Shown: piece by piece, positions 37,208 to 46,084 of the stretch | Layout of the letters: every line of letters starts with the position of its first letter | Position numbering within the stretch: position 1 is the first letter of the stretch | Origin: Peptoclostridium litorale DSM 5388 | GTDB lineage: Bacteria; Bacillota; Clostridia; Peptostreptococcales; Peptostreptococcaceae | Assembly: GCF_900141635.1 (NCBI RefSeq) | Contig: NZ_FSRH01000007.1 | Span: forward strand, 124,001-188,000 | Direction of reading: 5' to 3' | Length of the DNA stretch: 64,000 bases | Notes under the pieces: generated by a model | Databases searched by the model: none | What the model was told of the DNA's origin: nothing | Seen by the model: only the letters and a program-made list of their open reading frames with translations | Translations under genes and position numbers: made by a program

Positions 37208-37244
37208 AAAGCAAGCCGCATACTTAATTGGCGGCTTGCTTTTT
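37206..37244. terminator. Bidirectional terminator between convergent genes
   Basis: AAAAAGCAAGCCGC paired with GCGGCTTGCTTTTT around an 11-base loop. T-runs occur on both strands, serving the c-di-GMP gene and the isochorismatase-like gene. Confidence 0.9.
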
Positions 37245-37285
37245 ATTTTCCAAACCCGCTCATTCTTCTCCATTAATATCCAGCA

Positions 37286-37828
37286 CTATTTCACAAGCTG
37301 AGATATCCCCTTGAACTCTGAAGACCTTGCATCCCTGCACAGCTCAAAAAGTATTGATTCATACGTCGTTATTATGGCTCCCTCCTGCCTCATCCTTTCA
37401 ACCGCAACATTCTTGTCGTTTTCCTTTCTAGATGATATGCAGTCTTCCACCACAACAGGTATATAGCCTTTGCCTAAAAGGTCCACAGCAGTTTGCATCA
37501 CGCATATATGCGATTCTATTCCAGCCAGTATGACAAATTTTTTCCCCATGCCCTCTACTTCCTCTGCTATATGGTCGGCATCACAGCAGCTGAATGTCAT
37601 CTTTTCCCTAGCCTCTACTTCCTCCAGTACAGCCCTTACTGGCTCTATGGTTTCTCCAAGACCTTTTTTGTACTGCTCCGTCATAATCATTGGTATGTCG
37701 AGTATTTTAAGTCCTCTTACAAGTTTCTCCATGTTTTCTATGAGCTTGTGATTGTAAAACATATGGGGAATGAATTTTTCCTGTATGTCTATTATCATAG
37801 CCGCCGTTTTTTCTCTAATAACTCTCAT
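37286..37828 (-). CDS. Isochorismatase-fold cysteine hydrolase
   Basis: A 180-residue cysteine hydrolase of the isochorismatase/nicotinamidase superfamily. The triad is visible: Asp in AMIIDIQEKF, Lys in the TEQYKKGLG region and Cys in GIESHICVMQTA. The substrate could be a carbamoyl or amide compound; it lacks clear nicotinamidase metal-site motifs. The second ATG (37828) is preferred because AGGAGG is nine bases upstream. It stands between the convergent c-di-GMP gene and the sensor kinase gene, apparently alone. Confidence 0.87.
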   Translation of the reverse strand: MRVIREKTAAMIIDIQEKFIPHMFYNHKLIENMEKLVRGLKILDIPMIMTEQYKKGLGETIEPVRAVLEEVEAREKMTFSCCDADHIAEEVEGMGKKFVILAGIESHICVMQTAVDLLGKGYIPVVVEDCISSRKENDKNVAVERMRQEGAIITTYESILFELCRDARSSEFKGISQLVK

Positions 37829-37923
37829 CTCCATTTTCCTCCTAAGCCTAAACTTTTTATTTATTCTACCCTATAATAGATACCCAAATAAGCCTTGTTA
37901 GAACTCTCAATTCGAACGGCACC

Positions 37924-39306
37924 TTATTCCAATGGCAGCATCAGCTTTACACTTGCGCCCGAAAGTATGCTTCTTGATATTTCTATTCTTCCTCCATGCA
38001 GGTTTGCAATCTTATCGCTTATCGAAAGCCCAAGGCCGCTTCCCGGCATGTTCGGATTTCCCTTGTAGAATTTCTCTTTTACCTTTTCCATATCATCATC
38101 GGGTATTCCGCAGCCGTCGTCTTCAACACATATGTATGCGTAGAGCCCTTCGACTCCAACACTTACATGTATCTCTCCCTCCCCGAATTTGGTTGCATTT
38201 TCCATAAAGTTTATGAGCACCTGCTTTATCCTGTCCCTGTCACAGCTTATGTTCAATGTGTTTTTCTCAAATTTGCATTTTATGGATATGCCTTCTGACT
38301 GCGCCTTGGACCAAAACTGCCTGACCGTGTCCGTGCAAAGGGGTATTATGTCCACATTTTCCCTCTTCAGTGTCATTTTTTTCGAGCTGAATCTCGAAAA
38401 GTCGAGAAGCTCCTCAACAAGATTTATGAGGCGGTCCGTTTCTGAGGCTATTATCTGCAGGCCTTCCCGCGTTTCCTCCTCGTCATCCATGTCCCCTCCG
38501 AGTATTGTCTCGCTCCAGCCCTTTATTGAAGTCAAGGGCGTCCTTATCTCATGCGATATCGACGATATGAATTCGTTTTTTATACTGTTGCTCTTTACTA
38601 TTTCATCAGCCATGTAGTTTAGAGTGTCAGCAAGTTCACCTATCTCGTCTTCGTTTTTTATGTCGGCCCTCAGGCTGAAATCTCCCCCCGCCATTTTCTC
38701 GGATATCTCCCGCAGGCTCTTTATAGGCCTTATTATTCCCCTTCCAAGAAGGGCGCTTACCACAAGGGCCGCAATCAATGCTGCAACGCCCACGAGCGCT
38801 ATCCTTGCTATAAGCGCATTCACCGTTTTGTCGACATCCTCCATTGAGGTTATATACCTTACAACACCTGTGATCTCATCGGCATAATAAAGCGGAGCCG
38901 ATACCGATATGACCTTTTCAGATGTTCCTACATTCTCGCCAAGCCAAGAGCCTATCTCGTCCCTTTCAACCGCACCTTTAAAGTCCGGAGTGTCCACATA
39001 TTCACTTGAATAGAACCCGCTCGAAGACTCAAGCACGTTGCCATTTTTGTCTATTATCTGTATCTCCAGGTATTCATCCAGAGAAAAATTTTCCATCATG
39101 TATTTGGCCTTGTCTTCAAGCCTTTCATACTTCATATAGCTGTTGTAGAATTCAGAAGATGCAAATGCCCTGCTCGAAAGGGACTGCTCAATATTCCACC
39201 TGTAGTAGTGTGTTATTCCGGCGTAAAACATCACCTGGAATATGCCTATAGTCAAAATGCTCACCGCCGCATAGCTTAGTATGAGCTTTCTCCTTATTCC
39301 CTTCAA
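37924..39306 (-). CDS. Sensor histidine kinase
   Basis: A 460-residue membrane kinase. It has TM1 (about 8-30), an extracellular sensor region (31-163), TM2 (166-188), a HAMP domain (190-240), HisKA with the phosphorylated His252 in SSISHEIRTPL, and an ATPase domain with the N, G1 (VEDDGCGIPDDD) and G2 (GSGLGLSI) boxes. It starts with TTG at 39306, overlapping the regulator stop (TTGA), with GAGGGGG upstream. It forms a two-component pair with the regulator; the lipoprotein gene just upstream may be part of the sensing system. Confidence 0.93.
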   Translation of the reverse strand: MKGIRRKLILSYAAVSILTIGIFQVMFYAGITHYYRWNIEQSLSSRAFASSEFYNSYMKYERLEDKAKYMMENFSLDEYLEIQIIDKNGNVLESSSGFYSSEYVDTPDFKGAVERDEIGSWLGENVGTSEKVISVSAPLYYADEITGVVRYITSMEDVDKTVNALIARIALVGVAALIAALVVSALLGRGIIRPIKSLREISEKMAGGDFSLRADIKNEDEIGELADTLNYMADEIVKSNSIKNEFISSISHEIRTPLTSIKGWSETILGGDMDDEEETREGLQIIASETDRLINLVEELLDFSRFSSKKMTLKRENVDIIPLCTDTVRQFWSKAQSEGISIKCKFEKNTLNISCDRDRIKQVLINFMENATKFGEGEIHVSVGVEGLYAYICVEDDGCGIPDDDMEKVKEKFYKGNPNMPGSGLGLSISDKIANLHGGRIEISRSILSGASVKLMLPLE

Positions 39307-40004
39307 GCCTGTTCCCCCTCGCACCATCTGTATCCGTATCCCCAAAGAGTTTCTATATACCTCGGCTGCGACGGCTCATCCTCTATTTTACTTCTAAGCC
39401 TTCTTATGTTGACGCTGACTATCTTCATGTCCCCTATATAGTTTTTCCCCCATATTTCATCCAGTATGTGGTCTTTGCTTATGTTTTTGCCATCGCTCTT
39501 CATGAAAAGCTCAATCATCGAAAATTCCGTAGGTGTTATTTCTATTTCCTCGCCTGCCTTGAAAAGTCTTCTTTCATCCATGTCAAGCACAAACGGACCC
39601 GACTCCAGTTTGCTTGCGGCCTTTTTTTCTCTGCTGCCGACTCTTCTTAAAAGCGCATTTACTCTTGCCATGAGCTCACTTGGGCTGAATGGTTTGGTCA
39701 CATAATCATCAGCCCCCGTGTCAAAACCCTCTATCTTGTCTTCTTCCTGTGATTTTGCCGTAAGCATTATTATTCCTATTTCACTGTCGCTGCTTCTTAT
39801 GCCTTTGCAAACCTCAAATCCGCTTATTCCAGGCAGCATGACATCCAAAACCGCCACGATTATGTCTTTGTTTTCTCTAAACAGCTGCAGGGCCTCCTCA
39901 CCAGTCGACGCCTCTATTACTTCAAACCCCTTTCTCTTGAGGTTTATCCTTATGAAACTTCTTATTGCCCTTTCATCTTCAAGAAGTAGTATCTTTGCAG
40001 CCAC
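39303..40004 (-). CDS. OmpR-family response regulator
   Basis: A 233-residue regulator with an N-terminal receiver domain (phospho-acceptor Asp54 in VLDVMLPG, Lys in DDYVTKPFSPSEL) and a C-terminal winged-helix DNA-binding domain (VNIRRLRSKIE, YIETLWGYGYRW). GTG is the start (40004), eight bases after GGGGAGG. It overlaps the kinase gene by four bases and follows the FG-GAP lipoprotein gene by 16 bases, so the three genes form one operon. Confidence 0.95.
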   Translation of the reverse strand: MAAKILLLEDERAIRSFIRINLKRKGFEVIEASTGEEALQLFRENKDIIVAVLDVMLPGISGFEVCKGIRSSDSEIGIIMLTAKSQEEDKIEGFDTGADDYVTKPFSPSELMARVNALLRRVGSREKKAASKLESGPFVLDMDERRLFKAGEEIEITPTEFSMIELFMKSDGKNISKDHILDEIWGKNYIGDMKIVSVNIRRLRSKIEDEPSQPRYIETLWGYGYRWCEGEQA

Positions 40005-40020
40005 ATATATTGCCTCCCCG

Positions 40021-41424
40021 CTATCTCAGTATTTTAAAATTGTCAAATATCTCGTCCCTTGTCATTATCATATTTCTGTACTCATCGTCGGCCAGTTCTG
40101 TTATTTCATTGTCCTTGTAGTCACTCCTCAAAATATATCTCGCTCCGTCTTTTCCTTTTATCCCCATGAATCTATTCAAATCTTTATACTGGTTTTTATT
40201 GTACTCAAGTTCCGAATTAATCGTAAATATGGTGTAAATCGGAATCACTTTTTGGGCATTTTTTTCAATATAGCTTATGGTGATCCAGCCCGGCTTTTCT
40301 CCAAAGCCGGACCTTGTAACAGTCATATTGTCATTCCACCTTTCGGGAAACAAAAGCTCATATCCTTCCGACGAGTTCAAAAAACTCTCCCTTGAAAGTC
40401 TAAGTCCGCCGTCCCCGTCCCACTTGTACCATCCCCATATCCACGGGATTGATAATTTCGGGGCATCCTCATATCCCAAAGGTCTTATGGGCTTTCCTAT
40501 CTCAACCACCCCGTCCCCGTCGACATCACTGCTGTCAATTTCGTACACCTTGTACGTCTCTTCGTATATTTCGTCAAACTGCGCATATTCTCTATAAGTT
40601 TGTCTTTTAAATACTCTCTCAAGCATTGAATTTTCTACAATAAGCACCTCAGTGGCAAAAGACTCGCTTGAATATCTAAAGTCAATGAACACTCCCTTTT
40701 TGCCTTCAGACAGCCTTCCCGACTTCACCGAATAGAAATCGGTTATATATTCATATGGCTCCAGCTGCAATTCGTCTGTCTTTTCAACTGACTGGTCTCT
40801 ATATTTGAAAAGCTGCGCATATACGCCATCTTCGCCGTACTGCCCCTGCAAATTCAGCAGCACTATCTCAAATGATCTGTCGCTGTCCAGATTGTCTATT
40901 GCCAGCTCGTCATATTCACTCGAAAACACCTTTTCAAGTCTTGCATTGTTGAATCTGTATATATAAAGCTCCCTATAGTCTTTTTCATTTGCATGGGCCT
41001 CCCATCCTATTTGTATTTCGGACAGTCCGTCATAATCCATGTCTATAAAGCTCACATAGTCTATCCCTTCTCCTGGAGCCTCTATGTCTGTCATCTTTTT
41101 AAGCTTGCCCCCATCCTGGCCTATTACAAGCATCCCATATCTCGGATGCTCCCTGTATTTGTAAAACGCTATTATTTCGTCTGTTCCGTCGGCATTTATG
41201 TCTACAAAATTTATGGCTGCAAGCTTTTTCATCTCTAGCGGTGCCGACAATACGCATTCCTCCGGTATTGTATTTGAAATAAACTTTCTTATCTTTTCCT
41301 GGCCTCGGCTGAGGCGCGGCGGCTTCATAAGCTCTTTTGGCTCTTTAAGGAGCATATCACTGCACCCTGAAAATACGAGTGCGGCTAAAATCACAATGGC
41401 TGCAAGCCTTTTTTTTACATCCAC
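40021..41424 (-). CDS. Lipoprotein with FG-GAP/EF-hand-like repeats, linked to a two-component system
   Basis: A 467-residue lipoprotein. The signal peptide ends in the lipobox VFSGC (Cys about residue 21). The mature protein carries repeated calcium-loop-like motifs, DINADGTDEI, DMDYDGLSEI, DNLDSDRSFEI and DSSDVDGDGVVEI, spaced through the chain as in VCBS/FG-GAP beta-propeller proteins. It starts at GTG after AAAGGAGAG. As first gene of an operon with a response regulator and kinase, it may be an outer sensor or be co-regulated with the signal; this is inference. Confidence 0.82.
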   Translation of the reverse strand: MDVKKRLAAIVILAALVFSGCSDMLLKEPKELMKPPRLSRGQEKIRKFISNTIPEECVLSAPLEMKKLAAINFVDINADGTDEIIAFYKYREHPRYGMLVIGQDGGKLKKMTDIEAPGEGIDYVSFIDMDYDGLSEIQIGWEAHANEKDYRELYIYRFNNARLEKVFSSEYDELAIDNLDSDRSFEIVLLNLQGQYGEDGVYAQLFKYRDQSVEKTDELQLEPYEYITDFYSVKSGRLSEGKKGVFIDFRYSSESFATEVLIVENSMLERVFKRQTYREYAQFDEIYEETYKVYEIDSSDVDGDGVVEIGKPIRPLGYEDAPKLSIPWIWGWYKWDGDGGLRLSRESFLNSSEGYELLFPERWNDNMTVTRSGFGEKPGWITISYIEKNAQKVIPIYTIFTINSELEYNKNQYKDLNRFMGIKGKDGARYILRSDYKDNEITELADDEYRNMIMTRDEIFDNFKILR

Positions 41425-41649
41425 TAATTTCTCTCCTTTGCATATCCTCTGTTTTCACATTGAATTTTATAAGTCCTTTGTCATTGATTCTCTACACCTA
41501 CTATAATAAATCATTTTAGTAGGCTATTGTTTACAAATTTATTACGTTTAAGGCACATCCATATTATTTATGGTAAAATACTTTATATGGCCTTTTAAAA
41601 ACAAAATATTTCTGGCATTCAGCTGGATTTTCATAAAGGGGTGTGAATT

Positions 41650-41844
41650 GTGGAAGATTTCGAAAAGATATCTATTGAACAAATTTCCAAAAAAGAGTTG
41701 CTGCTTATTCTCAAGTCTCTTGAATTCACTTTTGAAAAGACGGGCATTGATGAATTTGTACAGCTTAAAAGCAGTATACTTGAAGAGCTTTGTTTCCTGA
41801 CTGAATCTTCATCCGAGGACTTCATGAAATTTCTAGAAAAATAA
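41650..41844 (+). CDS. Small acidic helical protein, 64 aa
   Basis: A 64-residue protein starting at GTG, nine bases after AAGGGG. It is acidic and largely helical (ISKKELLLILKSLEFTFEK, then VQLKSSILEELCFL), with no membrane segment or known motif. It is transcribed opposite to its neighbours, divergent from the FG-GAP lipoprotein gene. I do not recognise it. A shadow frame on the other strand is less likely because it has no ribosome binding site. Confidence 0.6.
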   Translation: MEDFEKISIEQISKKELLLILKSLEFTFEKTGIDEFVQLKSSILEELCFLTESSSEDFMKFLEK

Positions 41845-41885
41845 ATATCATAAGTTTAAACTGTCTTTATTTTCACATAACAAAC

Positions 41886-41906
41886 AGGGGCCCATACTGA
41901 GCCCCT
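41886..41906 (-). terminator. Hairpin at the end of the gene after argS
   Basis: AGGGGC/GCCCCT stem overlapping the stop codon at 41905, followed on the minus strand by GTTTGTT. The T-run is interrupted, so termination may be partial. Confidence 0.6.
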
Positions 41907-42840
41907 ACTTTTTTTTGAATCTAAATACATATTTTCCAGCTTTCGCTTTTATTTGAATGTTCAATACGCCCTCCGACATGAATACGTCCTCGACAATCAC
42001 GTTTCCCATTATTGGGTCAGCAAAGAGTTCTCCCTTTTTCAGGCGCACAAGGTTTCTGGGGTCGCCTCCTTCCTGAAGGTATTCTTTTCCTATCGAGTAT
42101 TCCCTGAGCTTTAATATATAATCCACCATACTGCATAGGAATTCCCAGTTTTCTATGCCCAGCTTCAATGGGTCTTCCTCAATCTTTACGCCTGCCGCTC
42201 CCATAAGCGCTTTTTTGACGCTCAAAAGCTCATTATCGCTTTCATCGAAGTCCTCTATGAATATCTGATGCAGCACCCTCAAAAGCGCATCTACAGGATT
42301 TTTCTCGCCTATGCCTTCAAGGTCTCCTCTAAGCAGCCTGTCAAGTTTTTGCATTGAATATATTCTGGCCTTTTCAACGTTTATTATGTCCATGCTGCCA
42401 CTGCATTCAAAGCTTATGTTTGCAACTTCGCCTTTTAAATATTCCGCCAGCTCCTCTATGTCTATGCCTGGCTTTTGCAGTATTTTATGGTATGCATTGC
42501 TCAGCAGCATTGCCGAAATCATGTTCTCATGCTTTGATCCAAAAACAGCATTGGCATATGCACTGATGCTTTTTACAGCCTCGAGTTCTGATGCATTTTT
42601 ATTCTTGTTCGATGCAATCACGCAGATAAGAGGGGCAAGTCCGTATATGCCCCTCTTGTGGTTTTCAAAATAGTATCTATAGTATAAAAGCTCGCCTTTA
42701 AGCCTTTTTTCGTCTATGCGTACGGCTTTTCCCTCTTTGTCGTCCACAAGGGATTTTGCGTTTAATACTATGAGATTTCTTATGTTTGCATCATCTGTCA
42801 AAAAAGAATATGCTATGGAATTTCTTATTCTTTTTTCCAT
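41905..42840 (-). CDS. Uncharacterised protein in the argS operon
   Basis: A 311-residue soluble protein starting nine bases after the argS stop with AGAGGCG before its ATG, so it is almost certainly co-transcribed with argS. The sequence is helical and charged up to about residue 260, with GELLYYRYYFENHKRGIYGLAPLICVIASN as the most distinctive stretch, and ends in short beta strands (GNVIVEDVFMSEGVLNIQIKAKAGKYVFRF). I recognise no domain and see no catalytic motif. Confidence 0.75.
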   Translation of the reverse strand: MEKRIRNSIAYSFLTDDANIRNLIVLNAKSLVDDKEGKAVRIDEKRLKGELLYYRYYFENHKRGIYGLAPLICVIASNKNKNASELEAVKSISAYANAVFGSKHENMISAMLLSNAYHKILQKPGIDIEELAEYLKGEVANISFECSGSMDIINVEKARIYSMQKLDRLLRGDLEGIGEKNPVDALLRVLHQIFIEDFDESDNELLSVKKALMGAAGVKIEEDPLKLGIENWEFLCSMVDYILKLREYSIGKEYLQEGGDPRNLVRLKKGELFADPIMGNVIVEDVFMSEGVLNIQIKAKAGKYVFRFKKK

Positions 42841-42849
42841 GCCGCGCCT

Positions 42850-44550
42850 CTACATTCTCTCTGGAGATTCCACACCAAGAAGAGTAAGAGAATTTTTTAT
42901 TGTCTGTCTTGTCGCATCAACAAGTGCCAGTCTTGCGTTTTTGAGCGTCTCGTCGTCTATTATTATCTGGTTGTTGTGGTAGAACTTGTTGAATGCCTTT
43001 GCAACGTCCATAACGTATCTAGAAACCACATGAGGCTCGTTTTTAGCGCATGCGTCCGCAACTGCCTTTGGCATCTTTTCAAGTTCCTTTACAAGGTCGA
43101 ATTCGTCCGCAGCCGTAAGAACAGAGTAGTCTATGCTGTCTTTGTCGTACTCTCCCGCTTTTCTAAGTACAGAGCACGCTCTTGCATGAGTGTACTGAAC
43201 GTATGGCCCAGTCTCTCCTTCAAAGCTAAGTGTTCTGTCGAACGAGAAAGTGTAGTCCTTTATTCTGTTGTTGTAAAGCTCCTGGAATATTACAGCGCCT
43301 ATTCCAACCTGTCTTGCAACCTGGTCTATGTTTTCAAGGTTTGGATTCTTTTCCTTTATTATGTCTGTTGTCTTTTCAACAGCCTTTTTTAGAACGTCCT
43401 CAAGGAATACAACTCTTCCCTTTCTAGTCGCAAGAGTTCCCTCTTCAAGGCTCACAAGGCCGAAAGGCACGTGCTCGCACTCGTTGGCCCAGTCAAAGCC
43501 CATAAGCTCTAGTACTTTGAACCACTGCTTGAAGTGAAGATTCTGCTGAGATGCAACTACATATATGTTCTTGAAGAAGTCGTAGTGCTCTTTTCTGTAA
43601 ACTGCGGCAGCTATGTCCCTTGTTATATAAAGAGTAGACCCGTCGCTCTTTCTTATAAGAGCCGGGGGCATAGAGTGCTCTTCAAGATCCACAATGTCCG
43701 CACCTTCAGACTTTTTAAGTATGCTCTTGTCTTCCATTATGCCCACTATTTTGTCCATCTTGTCAGAATAAAAGCTCTCTCCGGCATATGAGTCGAATTT
43801 GATTCCAAGCATGTCATAAACTCTTCCAAACTCAATAAGCGATACGTCTCTTATCCACTTCCAAAGTCTTTGAGCCTCTTCGTCCCCGTCTTCAAGCTTT
43901 TTGAACCACATTCTCGCCTCGTCTTCAAGCGCTGGCTCCTTCTCAGCTTCATCGTGGAACTTTATGTATATCTTAAGAAGTTCCTTTATAGGGTTTTCCT
44001 GTATTACCTTTTCGTCTCCCCATTTCTTTATGGCAACTATGAGCTTTCCGAACTGAGTTCCGTAGTCCCCAAGGTGGTTGACTGTCACCGTGTCGTATCC
44101 CATTGCATCATATATCTTGTGTATTGAGTTTCCTATCACTGTACTTCTTATGTGTCCTATGTGAAAAGGCTTTGCTATGTTTGGAGAAGAAAACTCCACT
44201 ATTACCTTCTTGCCCTTTCCAAAGTCGCTCTTTCCATAGTCTGCTCCCTTTGAAATCACTTCATCCACAACGGATTTTGCCATTGAAGACTTGTTTACGA
44301 AGAAGTTTACATATCCTCCGGCAGGCTCTGCCCTTTCAAGGTATTCGCCATTTTCAACCTTCTCTGATATTTCCTGGGCAATCATGTTAGGAGCCTTCCT
44401 GAATATCTTTGCAAGCTTGAAGCATGGGAAAGCGTAATCCCCCATCTCCTTGTTAGGCGGTACCTCTATCGATTCCAGTATGCCTTCCAGCTCAAGCTCT
44501 TCAACTTTTTGGGCTATGGCATTCGCCACGTCCAATTTATAATCTCTCAT
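42850..44550 (-). CDS. argS: Arginyl-tRNA synthetase
   Basis: A 566-residue class I synthetase that charges tRNA-Arg. The N-terminal tRNA-binding domain is followed by the ATP motif SPNIAKPFHIGHIRSTVIGN (HIGH), then AGESFYSDKMDKIV, the KLYITRD-like STLYITRDIAAAVYR block and the DALR C-terminal anticodon domain (YVQYTHARACSVLRKAG). A canonical KMSKS is absent, which is normal for most ArgRS. The start follows GGGAGGAAAATTTAA. It has its own promoter and a structured leader, and is followed by an unknown gene. Confidence 0.98.
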   Translation of the reverse strand: MRDYKLDVANAIAQKVEELELEGILESIEVPPNKEMGDYAFPCFKLAKIFRKAPNMIAQEISEKVENGEYLERAEPAGGYVNFFVNKSSMAKSVVDEVISKGADYGKSDFGKGKKVIVEFSSPNIAKPFHIGHIRSTVIGNSIHKIYDAMGYDTVTVNHLGDYGTQFGKLIVAIKKWGDEKVIQENPIKELLKIYIKFHDEAEKEPALEDEARMWFKKLEDGDEEAQRLWKWIRDVSLIEFGRVYDMLGIKFDSYAGESFYSDKMDKIVGIMEDKSILKKSEGADIVDLEEHSMPPALIRKSDGSTLYITRDIAAAVYRKEHYDFFKNIYVVASQQNLHFKQWFKVLELMGFDWANECEHVPFGLVSLEEGTLATRKGRVVFLEDVLKKAVEKTTDIIKEKNPNLENIDQVARQVGIGAVIFQELYNNRIKDYTFSFDRTLSFEGETGPYVQYTHARACSVLRKAGEYDKDSIDYSVLTAADEFDLVKELEKMPKAVADACAKNEPHVVSRYVMDVAKAFNKFYHNNQIIIDDETLKNARLALVDATRQTIKNSLTLLGVESPERM

Positions 44551-44591
44551 TTAAATTTTCCTCCCGTTGTCGGCTTAACCAAACTGCAAAA

Positions 44592-44633
44592 GACTCTGGA
44601 TTAATAATTTTCCAGAGTCGAACCCCTAAGGGG
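44592..44633 (-). promoter_or_regulatory. Two hairpins in the argS leader
   Basis: On the transcript CCCCTTAGGGG (44623-44633) is followed by GACTCTGGA/TCCAGAGTC (44592-44619, ten-base loop) and then TTTT. They lie between the promoter and the ribosome binding site. The second could be a weak attenuator; no T-box core is present here. Confidence 0.5.
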
Positions 44634-44667
44634 ATTTTTTGTAAAGCCAAATTGTATTTCTGAATAA

Positions 44668-44696
44668 ATGATATATAAAAAATCGGATAAAATCAA
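44668..44696 (-). promoter_or_regulatory. Promoter of argS
   Basis: TTGATT (44691-44696) and TATCAT (44668-44673), 17-base spacing. The -35 context is nearly the same as that of argG. Confidence 0.75.
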
Positions 44697-44705
44697 GGGG
44701 CAAAA

Positions 44706-44733
44706 GAAAATGAAGGCAAAAACCTTCATTTTC
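44706..44733 (-). terminator. Terminator after argH
   Basis: GAAAATGAAGG/CCTTCATTTTC stem followed by TTTTCTTTTG on the minus strand. Confidence 0.82.
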
Positions 44734-44741
44734 AGTCTTTT

Positions 44742-46055
44742 TTAAAGATATTTTTTGATGCCCTTTTCAAGTACATTGTCGTAGTCTATAAAGCCGTATA
44801 TATCATCGCCGAACGAATCGTCGAATTTTTGGAACTCTTCAAGGCTAAGGTCTTCTATCCCGCAGCCCTTGTCCTCGCAGTATATCACTATCTGTCCGAC
44901 TATTCCGTGGGCGTCCCTGAATGCAACTCCCTTGTTTACAAGGTAGTCTGCAACCTCTGTTGCATTTAGGAATCCATGCTTTACGGCCTTTCTCATATTG
45001 CCCTCGTTGACCTTTATTGTAGAAAGCATCCCATTCATCACCTTTATGCAGGCCATAACTGTGTCAAGCGAGTCGAAGAACTGCTCCTTGTCTTCCTGCA
45101 TGTCCTTGTTGTATGCAAGCGGAAGTCCCTTTAGAGTTGTAAGAAGCGACATAAGGCTTCCGTAAACCCTTCCAGTCTTTCCTCTTATAAGCTCTGCCGC
45201 ATCAGGATTCTTCTTTTGAGGCATTATACTGCTTCCAGTCGAAAAAGCATCTGACATGTCTACAAATTTAAACTCCTGGCTGCTCCATATTATAAGCTCT
45301 TCGCTCAGCCTGCTCATGTGCATCATTATTATCGAAAAGCACGAGCAAAGCTCAAGAAGGTAGTCCCTGTCGCTAACTCCATCCATGAAATTGTCCACGG
45401 GCTTTTTAAAACCAAGCGCATCACTTGTGACATTCCTGTCTATATCGTATGTCGTTCCAGCAAGCGCACAGCATCCAAGGGGACTCTCATCAAGTATGTC
45501 TATGGCGTTTTCAACCCTCTTCTTGTCCCTTGAAAACATGCTGTAGTAAGCCATCATGTGGTGCTTGAACGTTACAACCTGCGCCCTTTGAAGGTGGGTG
45601 TACCCAGGCATTATGACCCTGTTTTCATCCGCCAGCTTTTTGATTGTCTCCAGAAGCAACCCAAGCTCATTTGCAATCTCGATTGCTTCTTCCTTTGCGA
45701 ACATTCTCATGTCCACTGCAACCTGGTCGTTTCTAGATCTTGAAGTGTGGAGCTTCTTTCCAAGCTCGCCTATTCTCTTTATGAGGTTGACCTCCATGAA
45801 AGAGTGTATGTCCTCATAGTCACCTTCCACTGAAAGCTTTCCGCTTTCGATGTCTTCGAGTATCGACTTTAATCCTTCCTCTATCTTACCGGCTTCTTCG
45901 CCAGTAAGTATATTGCATTTTGAAAGCATGTTGACATGTGCTATGCTTCCCACTATGTCCTGCTTGTAAAGTCTTCTGTCGAAAGGAAGCGATGTGTTGA
46001 AATCTTCCATCAGCTTGCTTTCTTCTGTTTTAAATCTTCCGCCCCATAGCTTCAT
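44742..46055 (-). CDS. argH: Argininosuccinate lyase
   Basis: A 437-residue fumarase-superfamily enzyme that splits argininosuccinate into arginine and fumarate. The signature GSSIMPQKKNPD is present, together with TSRSRNDQVAVDMRM, GYTHLQRAQ and the SPLGCCALAGT block. It starts 29 bases after argG with AAGGACGG upstream, so the two are one operon and complete arginine synthesis from citrulline and aspartate. Confidence 0.98.
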   Translation of the reverse strand: MKLWGGRFKTEESKLMEDFNTSLPFDRRLYKQDIVGSIAHVNMLSKCNILTGEEAGKIEEGLKSILEDIESGKLSVEGDYEDIHSFMEVNLIKRIGELGKKLHTSRSRNDQVAVDMRMFAKEEAIEIANELGLLLETIKKLADENRVIMPGYTHLQRAQVVTFKHHMMAYYSMFSRDKKRVENAIDILDESPLGCCALAGTTYDIDRNVTSDALGFKKPVDNFMDGVSDRDYLLELCSCFSIIMMHMSRLSEELIIWSSQEFKFVDMSDAFSTGSSIMPQKKNPDAAELIRGKTGRVYGSLMSLLTTLKGLPLAYNKDMQEDKEQFFDSLDTVMACIKVMNGMLSTIKVNEGNMRKAVKHGFLNATEVADYLVNKGVAFRDAHGIVGQIVIYCEDKGCGIEDLSLEEFQKFDDSFGDDIYGFIDYDNVLEKGIKKYL

Positions 46056-46084
46056 ATCTCATACCGTCCTTTTTATTTTACGCT

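Noticed and set aside
39718-40395. A 225-codon plus-strand open frame across two genes
   Set aside because: It covers parts of the response regulator and lipoprotein genes on the opposite strand and resembles no protein.
42850-44550. Loss of the KMSKS motif as a defect in ArgS
   Set aside because: Most arginyl-tRNA synthetases lack canonical KMSKS; the rest of the enzyme is intact.
44592-44633. A third arginine T-box before argS
   Set aside because: The GGTGG core and a long stem I are missing; only two short hairpins are present.
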